Shown here one piece after another: positions 37,488 to 48,642 of a stretch of DNA of 64,000 nucleotides. The notes under the pieces were generated by a model. That model saw nothing but the letters and a program-made list of their open reading frames with translations. It did not search any database and was not told where the DNA came from. The translations under genes and the position numbers were made by a program. Source of the DNA: Exophiala sp. HKRS030. Lineage: Eukaryota > Ascomycota > Eurotiomycetes > Chaetothyriales > Herpotrichiellaceae. The DNA is taken from the NCBI GenBank assembly GCA_023897205.1, contig JAHWDD010000003.1:1243665-1307664 (forward strand), given 5' to 3'. Numbering within the stretch: the first letter of the stretch is position 1; each line of letters opens with the position of its first letter.

Positions 37488-38819
37488 ATGTCCATACCTC
37501 GACCCTCAAGCTCGTTACGAGCGTCGTTGCTCAAGCCCTCGGCGATTCGGAATGCGCAGTCGATACAGTCTCGCTGTCGTTTCTCGACAAGTCGAAGATG
37601 TCTCGCTTCGGCTCCGATTCCTCAAACTCATCAGACCGCAGGGCGACGCCACCTAGGGACGTCGCTCGGTGTAGTCTTCCTCGGAACTCTAGTCTACACC
37701 ATGGCCTATAGCAATACCGCGGCCAATGATTCACCGCCGGTCCAACCGGTCTCACTAGCTGAGGTAGACGAGGTGACCAAGAGAAGGACCAAAATCACCA
37801 AGAACTCCCCAATGAGACTGCGCATGGAGGCTCTGATTGAGGAACACCAAAACCGCATAGTGTTTGCGCTGGAAGATATCGACGGCAAGAAGTTTCAGCG
37901 TGATAAGTGGTCGAGACCACTCGGTGGTGGTGGAACGTCGTGCGTTCTACAGGACGGAAATGTGTTTGAAAAGGCGGGCGTCAACACCAGCATCGTCTAT
38001 GGCGAATTACCTCGACCTGCGATAGAGAAGATGCGCGCGGACCACAAGTCTTTTGTCGACTCGGATGTCGAGAAGCTCAACTTCTTCGCGGCAGGCATTT
38101 CGCTTGTTCTGCACCCACATAACCCCATGGCCCCGACCGTCCACCTCAATTACCGGTATTTCGAGACCTCGGACCCACGGGACCCAGTCAATGCCACGGG
38201 CACCTCACAGACGAATTGGTGGTTTGGTGGTGGTACGGATTTGACACCATGTTATCTGTTCGAAGACGATGCGAAACACTTCCACAAGACCATCAAAAGC
38301 GCCTGCGACAAGCATGACAAGGATTATTACCCCAGGTTCAAGAAATGGTGTGATGACTACTTCAAGATTGAACACCGCAAGGAATCTCGAGGGATTGGCG
38401 GGATCTTCTTTGACGATCTCGATGCGAGCACACAGCCCAACTCGAAGAATCCTCAAGAGGATCTCTTCCAGTTTGTCGTTTCCGGTCTGGAATCCTTCCT
38501 TCCTGCCTACCTCCCCATCATCAAAAAGAGAAAGGACATGCCGTTTCTCCCTCAGCAGAAAGAATGGCAACAGCTACGACGCGGGAGATATGTCGAGTTC
38601 AACCTGATATACGATCGGGGGACGAGCTTCGGACTGCGCACCCCCGGTGCAAGGGTCGAGAGTATCCTGATGAGTCTCCCGTTGACTGCCCGCTGGGAAT
38701 ACATGCACCCACTGTGCGGCACGGGACTGCCAGAAACCATAGAACAGGAAGATGACGGGTCACACGAAAAGGAGAAGGAACTTATGGATGTGCTCAAGAA
38801 CCCCAGAGAGTGGGCATAA
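37488..38819 (+). CDS. HEM13: Coproporphyrinogen III oxidase, aerobic
   Basis: Single exon, 443 aa from ATG 37488; an upstream in-frame stretch without ATG was ignored. Catalyses oxidative decarboxylation of coproporphyrinogen III to protoporphyrinogen IX in heme synthesis, using O2. Family motifs: [59 protein letters not shown] and [15 protein letters not shown], all in order. Residues 1-55 are Arg/Ser-rich without acids and are followed by a hydrophobic segment (about 56-74, [19 protein letters not shown]). That looks like a bipartite mitochondrial presequence for the intermembrane space, unlike the cytosolic yeast enzyme. Location is inferred from this alone. Confidence 0.97.
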   Translation: MSIPRPSSSLRASLLKPSAIRNAQSIQSRCRFSTSRRCLASAPIPQTHQTAGRRHLGTSLGVVFLGTLVYTMAYSNTAANDSPPVQPVSLAEVDEVTKRRTKITKNSPMRLRMEALIEEHQNRIVFALEDIDGKKFQRDKWSRPLGGGGTSCVLQDGNVFEKAGVNTSIVYGELPRPAIEKMRADHKSFVDSDVEKLNFFAAGISLVLHPHNPMAPTVHLNYRYFETSDPRDPVNATGTSQTNWWFGGGTDLTPCYLFEDDAKHFHKTIKSACDKHDKDYYPRFKKWCDDYFKIEHRKESRGIGGIFFDDLDASTQPNSKNPQEDLFQFVVSGLESFLPAYLPIIKKRKDMPFLPQQKEWQQLRRGRYVEFNLIYDRGTSFGLRTPGARVESILMSLPLTARWEYMHPLCGTGLPETIEQEDDGSHEKEKELMDVLKNPREWA

Positions 38820-38879
38820 CTTGTGTTAAATCCAAAGCCTCGTTGTACAATAAAAATGAAGAAATTACCAGTTTAATGT

Positions 38880-39173
38880 CTACTCCATATCCATTTCCGA
38901 GATGGTCTCCGTCATATCTTTAGTCGCCCACACACCAATCTCTCGTACGGGGTGGTCAACCATGATGCTATCAGTCGCTTCCAGTCGCATTGGTTTTGCC
39001 CCTTTAATAATCACGGTTCTTTCCTGGCTTTGGTTTTCTATTCTCATAAGCCTCCCTTTATAACATGAGGGGCTACGGGATGAGTTTTTGTTCACCAAGA
39101 AAACAATGACAGACTGATTCGCTTGGGTATCCAGGTAGGCAAACCTGGCGACTGTCTGCATGGGTGGCTCCAT
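38880..39173 (-). CDS. Small hypothetical protein
   Basis: 97 aa frame from ATG 39173 to TAG 38880, converging on the coproporphyrinogen oxidase 3' end 60 bp away. The product (opening MEPPMQTVARFAYLDTQ) has no family I know, no signal peptide and no membrane segment. A beta-rich middle (ERTVIIKGAKPMRLEATD) is plausible as a real fold. It could equally be chance. Confidence 0.35.
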   Translation of the reverse strand: MEPPMQTVARFAYLDTQANQSVIVFLVNKNSSRSPSCYKGRLMRIENQSQERTVIIKGAKPMRLEATDSIMVDHPVREIGVWATKDMTETISEMDME

Positions 39174-39445
39174 TGCTGAGAGTTTGGACTAGAGGAGATG
39201 ATATGTGACGAGTTGTATCACTCGTACTCCGTACAGATCGGGTCTTTCATTTTCCGCCGACATGGTGTTACCGTCAAATAATATTTCAAGGATTCAAACG
39301 TCATTCGTATCATTCGTAATACCCGATGCATACACTGGTTCAGACAGGAGTGTTGAAGAAGAAATTCTTAACTGGATTACCTTGTCATTGGGCAGTTCGT
39401 CGACTTGTCAACAAAACCATCAGCAACAAAAAGGTATTCAGCATT

Positions 39446-41005
39446 CTAACGCTCACTAACTCCATTACCACCACCACCTGCACCTCGCTGTTGTCCCTCA
39501 CCTCTCGCATCAAAATACCTACTCCTCAAAGCCTGACTGATTCCACTCACTCGGCCTGCCACGCCGCCACCTCCGGGCATGGTCATGGTCGTGTTCCCCA
39601 TGCCACTGAGCAGGGCCTCTTCAAGGGCACTCTGCGTCACGCTCGCGTCGTCGAGGTCGGAGAAGGACGAGCCCATGCTCGGTGACGTGTCGGACCCAGG
39701 ACCCCGACGCGGCGAAGATTGTAGCAACAATGCGCGGTGGGGCGGGGACAAAGGGTGTGTACCCGCTGGTCGTGGGTTGCCGGCGGTGGTGGTGGTGGTG
39801 GCAGCAGACTGAGAAGACTGTGTTTGCTGGCCGGACGATTGCCTCGGCGGCGGTACAGCAGCAGTAGCAGTGGTACTAGGTGGTCGTGACAGGTTCGTGG
39901 GCGAAGACATGGAGGATGTTGACGACGATGGGTCTGGCTGCTGTTTGGTCCGCGCTATGGGTGTCGGTGGTTCGACGGTTGGCGAGCTCACGCGTTCGCT
40001 CGTGATGCGTCTAATCACGTCAGGACGCCCGGTCGTGGCGGCAGCCTGGGTTTGAAGGTGTAAATTACCTCGCAAAGTCGCGCTGGGGTCTTGTTGGGAC
40101 GAGGATGCACGGCGGGGTTTGGATTCGCTTGTGTTTGAGCTGGGAGCTGCAAACGGAAGGAAAGAGGGCTCATCGTCGTCATCGTCATCATCATCATCAT
40201 CTGATGCTTGAGCAACTTGTCGAGTTTGTTCGCTTGAGGCGCGTTGACTTTGGCGCTGGGAGAGCGCCCGACGATGGATAGCCGACGGGTTTGGTCGGCG
40301 AGCTGTGATGCGCGATTGGGTCATTTGGTCATCTTCCGAATCTGACGACTGTGGTTGCGGTGTCCTCTGAGGACCGGGGGATCGGACGACTTGGTGTTGT
40401 ATGCTTCCTCTGCGTGAGTGCGTCGTATGAGCTAGAGGATCGTCTTTGGAAGATTGGCGCGAGATTGGTCGCGAAGTACCTGCTGCACCTCTGGCCTGCG
40501 AAGGACCACCAGCTCCTTGTGGGTTGGAAGCGCTTCTGAATGGCAGAGATGTCCTGCTCTTAGCGGGAGTTCCAGGTATGCTATCTCCTCCGGTAGCGAT
40601 GGGACTTCCGACCGCTTGTGTTGATAGCCTGGATGGCACACGTGATCCGCCGCTTCCTGCTCGCTTCATTGCCTGGCCACCCACCATGCTCGCCGACACC
40701 GATCCAGGTACGGGGGACGGTGTTGCAGACTGGCGTCCACCGACCCGTCGCATCTGTGCTCGAACCTGGGACAGTTGGCGTTCATAGAGCCAAGCGGCTT
40801 GTTGGAGGAGGAATGATTGGCTGACTTCGAATTGTTCGGATAGTGAGCGCCAGTCGATCTCGTTTCCTTTGGATTGACGGGATATAATGTTCCATAGTGC
40901 ACTCTCCTTTGTTGCTGACCATGCTACAGGCGGCGGGTCGATGAAGTCGCCGCGGTTGAAGGGCAGCCGGATGAAGACGGTAAAATGGTGCTCGATTTGA
41001 GCCAT
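39446..41005 (-). CDS. ATG29: Atg29, autophagy initiation scaffold subunit
   Basis: Single exon, 519 aa, ATG at 41005 chosen because MAQIEHHFTVFIRLPF is the family's opening; the open frame upstream has no ATG. Residues 1-90 are the conserved Atg29 domain: FNRGDFIDPPPVAW, ALWNIISRQSKGNEIDWRSL, and FLLQQAAWLYERQLSQV followed by AQMRRVGG. The remaining 430 residues are a disordered Ser/Thr/Pro/Gln-rich tail with an Asp run (about 10 Asp, encoded near 40185-40203) and many S-P sites, likely phosphorylated. Atg29 forms the Atg17-Atg31-Atg29 scaffold at the phagophore assembly site. It lies 2.8 kb from ATG8. Confidence 0.95.
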   Translation of the reverse strand: MAQIEHHFTVFIRLPFNRGDFIDPPPVAWSATKESALWNIISRQSKGNEIDWRSLSEQFEVSQSFLLQQAAWLYERQLSQVRAQMRRVGGRQSATPSPVPGSVSASMVGGQAMKRAGSGGSRVPSRLSTQAVGSPIATGGDSIPGTPAKSRTSLPFRSASNPQGAGGPSQARGAAGTSRPISRQSSKDDPLAHTTHSRRGSIQHQVVRSPGPQRTPQPQSSDSEDDQMTQSRITARRPNPSAIHRRALSQRQSQRASSEQTRQVAQASDDDDDDDDDDEPSFLPFAAPSSNTSESKPRRASSSQQDPSATLRGNLHLQTQAAATTGRPDVIRRITSERVSSPTVEPPTPIARTKQQPDPSSSTSSMSSPTNLSRPPSTTATAAVPPPRQSSGQQTQSSQSAATTTTTAGNPRPAGTHPLSPPHRALLLQSSPRRGPGSDTSPSMGSSFSDLDDASVTQSALEEALLSGMGNTTMTMPGGGGVAGRVSGISQALRSRYFDARGEGQQRGAGGGGNGVSER

Positions 41006-42578
41006 GATGGGAGGGCGGTGGTATCCAGTGTTCTCGTTGTTCCAAGCATCAATCAACCCGAAGGTTATTCAAAGAAATCAGATATCTGTACCAGCTTTGT
41101 CGGCAATCGTTCTTTCACCATGATGATGATAACAATGATCAGGCTGAAGGCGAAAGGGCTCCAGATGTAGGGATGAGGTTCAGATCGATGTGGCTAGAGC
41201 GCCGAGACTGTGGCGTCAGTGAGAAGCAGTTGCGCCACATGAGACGGATACATAGAAACAAACACCGACTTCTCCCCCTTACACTACTTCATCTTGGTAC
41301 GTTGATACTGTTCGCCATATTGTGTTCGACTGGTGTCTCTTGGTCATGCCGCCTCTGGTTAAACCTCTTTGAGGCCTGGAACTAGAAGGTATGAGGGTCA
41401 GATCAAGCATTGGGCGATAGTTGGAAGCAAAGTATGGAGTGGACGTCTCTGACTCTGAATATTGATGGGGCACAACAAGCGGCCCCTCGGATACTATACC
41501 ATGCTATGGAATTCTTGTTGACAAACGGTAGCCTTTATGGTCCAGGATGGTTTTTGATGGTCCGGTAGCCTTGATGAGGTTTTAGTCCTCCCACCATGGC
41601 AGTCTTCTGGCGGGGATGTGCTCTCCAGCATTGCGCCATGTCACTTACAGCAATCATAACCGCGGGGAAGTGCCCACGGTCCTGCTGTTTGACTGATCAA
41701 TACTTTCGACGTTATCCCACAGTTGTATCGGTTCTTTCGATTAAAGGTTGATTCACCTCGACACTAAAGGGGGAGATTCTTGAGCCCTCCCACATGCAAA
41801 TCCGTCAATAATGGTGGTGGCATCATCACTGTTTAGGCAGTATCAGCTGCGTTGATCTCACTCCTAGGGCCATATCACTACTCTACCTTGAGTTGTCCTG
41901 CCTTGGCTTTGGACCATTCTCATGCTGCGGAGAATCGTGTGCCATCACTCTGGAGCACAATATTGTTAGCAGAGTTTCTCTTGTCTTTGGTTCCGACCAT
42001 AACGTTTTTTGTTTTTTGGGCGGAAAGATTGAAGACCGGATCTCTTAGGAGCAGGGAGGGCCGTTGTTGAAAGGCACAAGGCTTCTCTCATGGTAAAAGA
42101 CTAAAAGGTGGAATCGGCCATCCTCTTCTATCAGTTGCAAACCGGTGAAAATTCCCAGGCGGCCAGCCCAGTTCTTTGCCGTACTATCTGACGGTCCTCG
42201 CGACTTGATACAGAACTGACACGGCTTGGAACTTCACCGCCCCTACATTGTCGCGTTGTTATTCTCATTGTTTCTTCTCCTCTTGTCAGTATCTATCTCA
42301 ATTGTTTCAGTTCCATGAACAGACAGATCGCCAGCTCGTTAGTCACTCGTTAGCATAACCGACAAAATTCAACACTCGCTACGACCCATTCAGAACATCG
42401 AACAGCTTTGCGATGCACGGATCACAATTTCTCTTGTCCTCTACATCATTCCAAAACCTCTTCGATGCGGACGATCTGATCCTGACCTTTACTGTCCATC
42501 TCACATCACCACCGTTCCTAATCACACAAGAACCTTTTTTCTCAACTCAAAAATCCCTTTTCTCCTTTTTCTGCCAAC
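41006..42578. other. Gene-free stretch, divergent promoters
   Basis: 1.57 kb between ATG29 (minus) and a small Cys-rich gene (plus). No family-like frame. CT-rich segment at 42260-42340 probably belongs to the promoter/leader of the plus-strand gene. Confidence 0.45.
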
Positions 42579-43025
42579 ATGTGTTACAAATGGCTCTGCT
42601 GTGCTTGTAAACAAGACAAGTACGACTACTGCGTCGAGTACATGCGGTCCGGCCGCAACTGGTGCAACGTCACGGTCGAGGACCCCTGGGGTGGATGGGA
42701 GCGAAAGTGCCAGACATGTGAACTGATGAGGGGAGCGATCGCCAAGCTCAACGCTCTCGTAACGTTCGAACCGTGGTTGCTCACCGAGGGCATGTCGGGC
42801 GCCCCCCAAAAGGCCCAGTGGGAGATCGAGGCCGAAAAGAGGCCAGAGTACGACAGCGAGGGAGAAGACTCGGACGGCTGGACCACAACCCAGCGCAAGG
42901 AGATCCGCAGCAAGGCGCAGGAGGCCGTGGAAAAGCGATGGTGGGAGATGAAGGAGGCCCAGGAGAAGGAGGGCAAACTTGTTGTTGTTGTCGTCGAGGA
43001 GGAGGTCACCATCACCCCACCGTGA
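42579..43025 (+). CDS. Small Cys-rich hypothetical protein
   Basis: 148 aa single exon; ATG at 42579 in CCAACATGTG context. Not recognised. The N-terminal half has nine Cys (CYKWLCCACKQDKYDYC, then CNVTVED, then KCQTCEL) that could bind zinc; the C-terminal half is a charged Glu/Lys-rich helix (RKEIRSKAQEAVEKRWWEMK) ending in a run of Val and Glu. No signal peptide. This layout resembles small fungal proteins of unknown role; the good start and codon use argue that it is real. Confidence 0.65.
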   Translation: MCYKWLCCACKQDKYDYCVEYMRSGRNWCNVTVEDPWGGWERKCQTCELMRGAIAKLNALVTFEPWLLTEGMSGAPQKAQWEIEAEKRPEYDSEGEDSDGWTTTQRKEIRSKAQEAVEKRWWEMKEAQEKEGKLVVVVVEEEVTITPP

Positions 43026-43799
43026 TTCGGGGGGTAGATGGACGGTCCTTGTGAGTGAGCGAGAAAGACAGACGCCCCAGCAGAGGGGGAGGGAGATTTG
43101 TTCCACTGCCAGTTAGAGAGAGCGGTCGCCAAATTGGCATCTTGTTAGATTATGAATTTACATTGTGGCTGCATGCCCTTTTCCCTTTGGACCAGTTTCT
43201 ATTGTGCTATTACCGAAGCTCGATATGTACAACAAGTGCCCCCCAACGGAATCACCAGGCTGTGTGCCTGGGTGTGCAGTATGACTCTGGCGTGTGATCC
43301 ACTTCTACATGGTTTGTGTTGCATATGAGACAGCGTGGATGTTTGACTCCAGAGGATATCCATTCACACTCTTTTTTGACCTCGCTTGTAAGGTTGGGTT
43401 GTGGTCGATAGCTTTTTCAAAATCCATCAGATCCTCAGCTCAAACTCTGCACTATGGCCTTGTCAACCATGGTTCACCAGGCTCTAGTCACACCGTATCT
43501 GAAAGAAAAGGTCCTCAAGACAGAAAAGGTCCTCAAGACGAACCACAACACCCCATGTCCGCTCGATTATCCAAAGAATCTCAGTAACAAATTTTCCTCA
43601 CATTCTCCCTACAAAATATCAACAGGACATTATCATATCAGGAAATTTATTAGATACGATATTTGACTGGGTTAATACGACCTGACTTGCAACACTTGCC
43701 AAAGTTGTCGTCATCAGTAAATCCATTTCAAGAACATACCTTCCGCTATATCAAATTCATACACCAATCATACCCACGACAAAATTTATACTTGCAACA
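43026..43799. other. Intergenic stretch
   Basis: About 770 bp between two plus-strand genes. Holds a direct repeat of AAAGGTCCTCAAGACAGA/GA-type units at about 43505-43540. No gene seen. Confidence 0.4.
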
Positions 43800-45059
43800 A
43801 TGTCTGCCTCACAACAGTGGACCATCCTTTTCGCAGGAAAGAGGCAACAGAGAAGACCTGTTACTGCTGATGCTCAAGAGGGAGTCGAGATACCGGATAC
43901 ACCGGTAGATATCGAAGGGCGCGATAGTAACTCCATCCTAGATGTTACAAGCCCGACGACAGAACAACAATCACCCCCGCCGCCGCCACTATCTCTATTA
44001 CCACCGCCATCACCGACCAGGGCTTTGAGAGAACGTACCTACAACAAGTTTCGAGTGGATTTGGACTCCTACTGTGCCGTATATGGCTCGGATGGCCCAC
44101 AAATATACTTGGAACAAATCATTAAAAGGGCCGAGGAGGACGTTGTATCGGCCAAGGAAGATTATGCCGACAACAACCTGGTCAATGCCCTGAAAGTCGC
44201 TCTGGAGCATGCCAAAGAGCAATGTGAGGTCGAGAAGAAACGTCGCGTACTCGTTCTTCAAGACAAAGCGCAACGGGGTATGACGATGCACTCAGTACGA
44301 GCGCCGGGAGGAAGAGGCGTGGATGGGGTGAGGGCCATCTGGACGCGATCAAAGCACCAATGCAGTCCTTGCGTCAACGATGATGTGAACGATTTCCGGG
44401 TCTCGAAGGAGGATAGGTTCAAATATGTCAGCATCAACGGCAACAAAGTGGTATTGAAGAAGAACCCGTTCGACGCCGAATATCTGGAGATAGAGGAAAG
44501 GAAGGCATCTGGGCGGGCGGCTGCCAACAGGCGAAGAGTAGAGGGTGACGGTGTGAAGGGTGGGAGACAGGCAAGTCGTTTGTCGAGGGCGTCGGTGGTG
44601 GGGCCAGAGGACGTCGAATATCCTACCTTTGTTCAGCAAGCTGCGCGTTGGTCGGCCGCTGATATCGGCCAATGTACAATTTACGATGCGCTCATGGCAC
44701 ACTTCGCAACACTGACGAAGCAGTACGGATGGCAGGGCGAGATCCGGGAGCTGACAATTGAGGTCGTAAGAAGGCTTCAGTCACGGAGGGACCTGATAGT
44801 GTCTTCTGAGACTGGTTCCAAGATAGCATATGAGGGGATGCCGGAGGAGGAAAGGTCACGGCGGAGGGAGGCAGAAAGATGGGTTGTACAGCTCAAGATC
44901 AAGTTGAAGAAGGTGGCCGAAATGTATGCAGAAGCATCAATGACCGCTGGTAGTGATGACGAGTGGGATGATGTGGACGAGAGCGCAGGGACAAAACAAT
45001 TGCACGCTCTCGAGAGGTCGGTCACGATACTTTTGAGGAACAGAGGAGCATGTAGGTGA
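43800..45059 (+). CDS. Hypothetical protein, 419 aa
   Basis: Single exon from ATG 43800 (CAACAATGTC). No family recognised. N-terminal 75 residues are disordered with a Pro run (PPPPPLSLLPPPSP). Residues about 100-155 form a helical, coiled-coil-like Glu/Lys/Ala stretch. A conserved-looking segment FRVSKEDRFKYVSINGNKVV follows, then a basic RRVEG region. The C-terminal 140 residues are helical again (YDALMAHFATLTKQYGWQG). An acidic SDDEWDDVDES tail motif precedes the end. Long, complex and regular in codon use, so probably genuine. Confidence 0.65.
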   Translation: MSASQQWTILFAGKRQQRRPVTADAQEGVEIPDTPVDIEGRDSNSILDVTSPTTEQQSPPPPPLSLLPPPSPTRALRERTYNKFRVDLDSYCAVYGSDGPQIYLEQIIKRAEEDVVSAKEDYADNNLVNALKVALEHAKEQCEVEKKRRVLVLQDKAQRGMTMHSVRAPGGRGVDGVRAIWTRSKHQCSPCVNDDVNDFRVSKEDRFKYVSINGNKVVLKKNPFDAEYLEIEERKASGRAAANRRRVEGDGVKGGRQASRLSRASVVGPEDVEYPTFVQQAARWSAADIGQCTIYDALMAHFATLTKQYGWQGEIRELTIEVVRRLQSRRDLIVSSETGSKIAYEGMPEEERSRRREAERWVVQLKIKLKKVAEMYAEASMTAGSDDEWDDVDESAGTKQLHALERSVTILLRNRGACR

Positions 45060-45504
45060 TATAGCTAGAAGGGGGAGCGTTGAAGCAGAAGAAATTGGCT
45101 GCATTATGAATATATTTGTACGAATACGAGTCTGCACTCCGGGATCCGGGAAATCATTCCACCGGAGAATACGAATTCCAAGACTTTTGAATCTCAGATG
45201 GCAACGTCATGCCATCAGCCTCAATTGATCAAAGTTAAATGCCATCTTGAAGCCAGTGACTTTGATCACTCGCGCTGAGTCTTCAAAAAGATACAAGAAG
45301 CAACGTATTTTATTTACCTCTGATGCAGATGAGAATCAAGAAGTTGACATTTGTGACAAGCTACCATCATCAATCCACATCGGATCGAGCCGAAGACCCT
45401 TCAACAGCCTTGTCCGTCCATCTTCAGACCACCCAAGGTCAGGTACCTACAGTACTGGTCACAACCTCAACTTCACCAAAACGAAAGTGAAAAGCCCCAG
45501 CACC
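45060..45504. other. Intergenic stretch upstream of the GH16 gene
   Basis: About 445 bp. The frame of the GH16 gene is open from 45247, but the first ATG in that frame is at 45505; the region before it is taken as promoter and leader. Confidence 0.45.
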
Positions 45505-46542
45505 ATGCCGTTTAAAAGCACCTTTAACCAGCTTAAGGGCCAGCTGAAGGACCTTCAGCAGGAAGGCCAGAGGAGAATTTCCGAATACCAAAACAAACAG
45601 CAGCACCAAGCACCACCACCTCCCCAGCAATATCAGCAACCCGACTACCCCGGCGTAAGTCAGCATCAATATCAAAACCAACAACAATCAATATCGCCAC
45701 CACCGATCCCCCACGGCACACACCCCGGCCAACAAGCTCCTCCTCAATCGTTCCCGTCCAAGATCTACTGGCAACCCTCCTTCGACCCGTCCACGCCGCT
45801 CAGCACCAACTGGGAGCACAAGCAAGGCAACAACGGCGGCTGGGGCAACAACGAAATCGAGACCTACACGTCCTCCGCCTCCAACTCGTTCCACACACCG
45901 AACAGCCTCCTCGTGCTCCGGGCCACAAGCCAACCCAACCACCACGACCCGGCCCAGAAATTCACGTCGGCCCGCCTCGTGTCACACCAGCGCCTGTCTC
46001 GCGCCCACGGCAGCCTGGTCGCCACCCTCACCTTGCCCTGCGCGCCGGGCATCTGGCCCGCGTTCTGGCTCCTGCCGTTCGAACCCTTTACGTGGCCGAC
46101 GGACGGCGAGGTCGACATCGCCGAGACCTGGAACGGCGACGGCGTCAACCACACCTGCCTTCACTGGGGCACCTACACGCCCCAGGACACCGACAAGCAC
46201 CGGGTCGTCGGCACGCCCGTACAGGGGATGCAGTCGGGCCGGCCCGTGCGCTTCGAGTTCGCCTGGCAGCAGGACGAGGCCTCGAAACAGGGCCGCATGG
46301 TGTGGTGGATCGACGGGCGGGCCGTCATGAAGGCCCCCATCCCGGCCGGCACGAGGCCCATGAGGGACTACGTCGTGCTGCTCAACATCGCCATGGGCGG
46401 GAACGTGTGCCAAGGGCAGATCCCGCGCGAGGGGACCTACGACATGGTCGTGCACGAGATGAAGATGTCCGACGAACCAGAGGGTGGCTGGCAGCGGTTC
46501 GAGGCCGATTGGGCTTGGGTCAGAGAGGGCGAAAGAATATGA
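45505..46542 (+). CDS. Glycoside hydrolase family 16 (endo-beta-glucanase type), no signal peptide
   Basis: 345 aa from ATG 45505. Residues 1-35 form an amphipathic Lys/Gln helix (FNQLKGQLKDLQQEGQRR), 36-85 a Gln/Pro-rich linker, and 86-345 the GH16 jelly roll. Catalytic motif E-V-D-I-A-E gives nucleophile Glu202, Asp204 and acid/base Glu207, within WPTDGEVDIAETWN. Supporting segments are NNEIETYT, GIWPAFWLLPF and LLNIAMGGN. The family cleaves beta-1,3 or beta-1,3/1,4 glucans, usually outside the cell; here no signal peptide is visible, so it may act inside the cell, be secreted unconventionally, or have an undetected 5' exon. Very GC-rich catalytic half. Confidence 0.9.
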   Translation: MPFKSTFNQLKGQLKDLQQEGQRRISEYQNKQQHQAPPPPQQYQQPDYPGVSQHQYQNQQQSISPPPIPHGTHPGQQAPPQSFPSKIYWQPSFDPSTPLSTNWEHKQGNNGGWGNNEIETYTSSASNSFHTPNSLLVLRATSQPNHHDPAQKFTSARLVSHQRLSRAHGSLVATLTLPCAPGIWPAFWLLPFEPFTWPTDGEVDIAETWNGDGVNHTCLHWGTYTPQDTDKHRVVGTPVQGMQSGRPVRFEFAWQQDEASKQGRMVWWIDGRAVMKAPIPAGTRPMRDYVVLLNIAMGGNVCQGQIPREGTYDMVVHEMKMSDEPEGGWQRFEADWAWVREGERI

Positions 46543-47040
46543 TTTGACCTGACCATTCAGCATCAAGCCGATATCAATGAGTCGAGATGTGAAAACAAGA
46601 TACAGCAGACTTTCTGAACGTGCTCGAACCATTTCACTGAATATCGTAGCCGTGGAGTATAGATATTGCATAAGAAGAACGTACAATGCTGTGAGTAGGA
46701 AGATTTCGAGTTGAGTAGATAGCGTTTTACACAGCCATACGTGCAGACTGCAAGCATTGTAAGATGTATTATATATTATCGTAGTAGTTTTGCCTGGAGG
46801 TTTCGACAGATTCGAAATCAACCGTCCAACTTGATGTCCCTCTCTCTCCTGCTTCCCTCACGTGCACATGATCGACGATCAATTACTCTTTTATGAGTGT
46901 CTTTATCAATTCGTCTCATATTATGGCTCTTAGCCGGCCTGATACAAGGCAGGACCAGAGTCTGGAATTCCAAATAATGTTAATCAATAACTGTACAATA
47001 CATCCACTTCGAAATGAAGATAATGGGAGAAGGGAAGCTG
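46543..47040. other. Convergent intergenic stretch
   Basis: About 500 bp between convergent genes; AT-rich, consistent with two 3' ends. Nothing else seen. Confidence 0.4.
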
Positions 47041-48563
47041 TTACTTACAGACATAGGGGTTGACCATGCTGAGATTGAACGGAGTCACGTATGGATCTTG
47101 TGAAGTCTGTAGTACAGAGACAGGTTAGAACAATGGTAGGCGGACGATAGGGCAGGAAGGCAGTAAAACATACCAATGCGATAAACATGGTCCCGTTGGC
47201 AGCTGGGTCGCCGGCATAAGTGCTCATGTTGGGCTGGACGCATGAAGCGGTGTTGCCGCTGATGTTGACGAGAGGCACGTAGGTGGCGTTTAGCTGCGAC
47301 ACAAACATGGCGAACCTCGGAGCGTCGGCCAGGGGGGATCGAGCGGTGATGTAACTGTTGTTGGGTCCAACGGCCTCACCGACGTTGCCCCACGAAAAGT
47401 GCACGGGACGACCGGGGTACGAGAGCGGGATGGATCGGTTGTGGGTGATGGCCGAGCCGCAGTCCTCGCCGACCACGTTGGTGCTGTAGCACTGGTTGCT
47501 CTTGGCGATGCCGGTGTCGTTGCTCGGGTTGGCCCCCGTGTCGTTGGACGGAGGTCCGAGGTCAGGGTTGATTTTGAACACGTCGGGCTGGTTGAGCACG
47601 CTGAGGGCCGGGAAGTTTTGCCAGGCCAGGCGGGTGTTGTTGGCGGGGCAGCTGGAGATGTAAGGGGCCAACAAGGTCCACGCCCAGCTCTGAGGGATGC
47701 CGACCTCGAACCACACCGGCATGGGGAAGAGACCGGTCATCTGGCGGAAGACGAATTGTTGACGCGCCTCGGTCGTGATGGATTGCAACAGCAGGGTCGC
47801 CGACTCACGCGAGTCGAGGTGACCGAGAAAGCCATAAACCCCGGACTCGCCGAAACGAGTGAGTTTTTGGCAAAAGTCGAGGAATTCGCGCACCGTCTCG
47901 AAGGGATAGTTGTAGGTACATTGGGCAGGGGCCTGTTTTGCCATGGGAACTTTTGATTAGTACGACGAAGAAGAGGGTGGACATATACAGACGTATGTGA
48001 GTAGTAGATCGGGTTCAGAGACAACATACCGCTGCACCCAAGATGTTGCTTATCAAGGTCGCATGGCCGACTTCTTGATCTGCCATGAATTCAATCAAAA
48101 ATCGATCCTCGGCACTCAGGCCGGCAGCTTCCCATTCCGACGTGGTAAAACGCGCCAGACCGTTGTGGAAGAGATCGAGCTCGATCCATTCCTGATGAAG
48201 TGCCAGCGCGAACGACTGGTAATCAAAATCGGACATGGGATGATAGTACGGCAGACTACCGTTGGTGCCAGCGCCACCGGCTGGTTGGTACGGGATCGGC
48301 TCGTAACCAGCTTGGAGGAGGCCGTTGTCGTTGCTGTACGTGACTGGGTTGGGAGGTCCAGGAGCAATAGACTCTGCGACCGCAGGAGCAGTCAGAGCAC
48401 CAGTAACGGTCGGTGTACCCGAGTAAGGTCCGTGAGAGGTAGGACCAGTCACTTCCGGGCTGCGAACAGGAGGGATAGGGCCACTCAGAGGAGTGAGTGT
48501 GACCTGAGGAGCGGCAGCTGCAAGAGCTCCGAAGCTCAACAGAAGGCTGGTGTAGGACTTCAT
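47041..48563 (-). CDS. Rds1-like secreted protein with ferritin-like domain
   Basis: Model: complement(join(47041..47106, 47174..47932, 48030..48563)), 452 aa. A signal peptide is clear (MKSYTSLLLSFGALAAAAP). After a Pro/Thr-rich linker the ferritin_2 four-helix domain has the iron-site-like helices: YQSFALALHQEWIELDLFHNGL and FLIEFMADQEVGHATLISNIL, then TYNYPFETVREFLDFCQKLTRFGESGVYG and ITTEARQQFVFRQMTG. The C-terminal half has several N-x-S/T sites. It ends in FIALTSQDPYVTPFNLSMVNP. Homologues are stress-responsive (S. pombe Rds1 under glucose or ammonium starvation). Splice sites were selected so that NILGAA joins to APAQCTY. Confidence 0.9.
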
Positions 48564-48642
48564 GGTGCCTGGGATTGTCAAGAGGATGAAGAAAAGTAAC
48601 TCCGAAGACTAAAACCACACTGTGGGATAATCGATGCAATAT

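Noticed and set aside
45982..46821. 279-codon minus-strand frame opposite the GH16 gene
   Set aside because: Antisense artefact of a GC-rich catalytic domain; no protein-family features.
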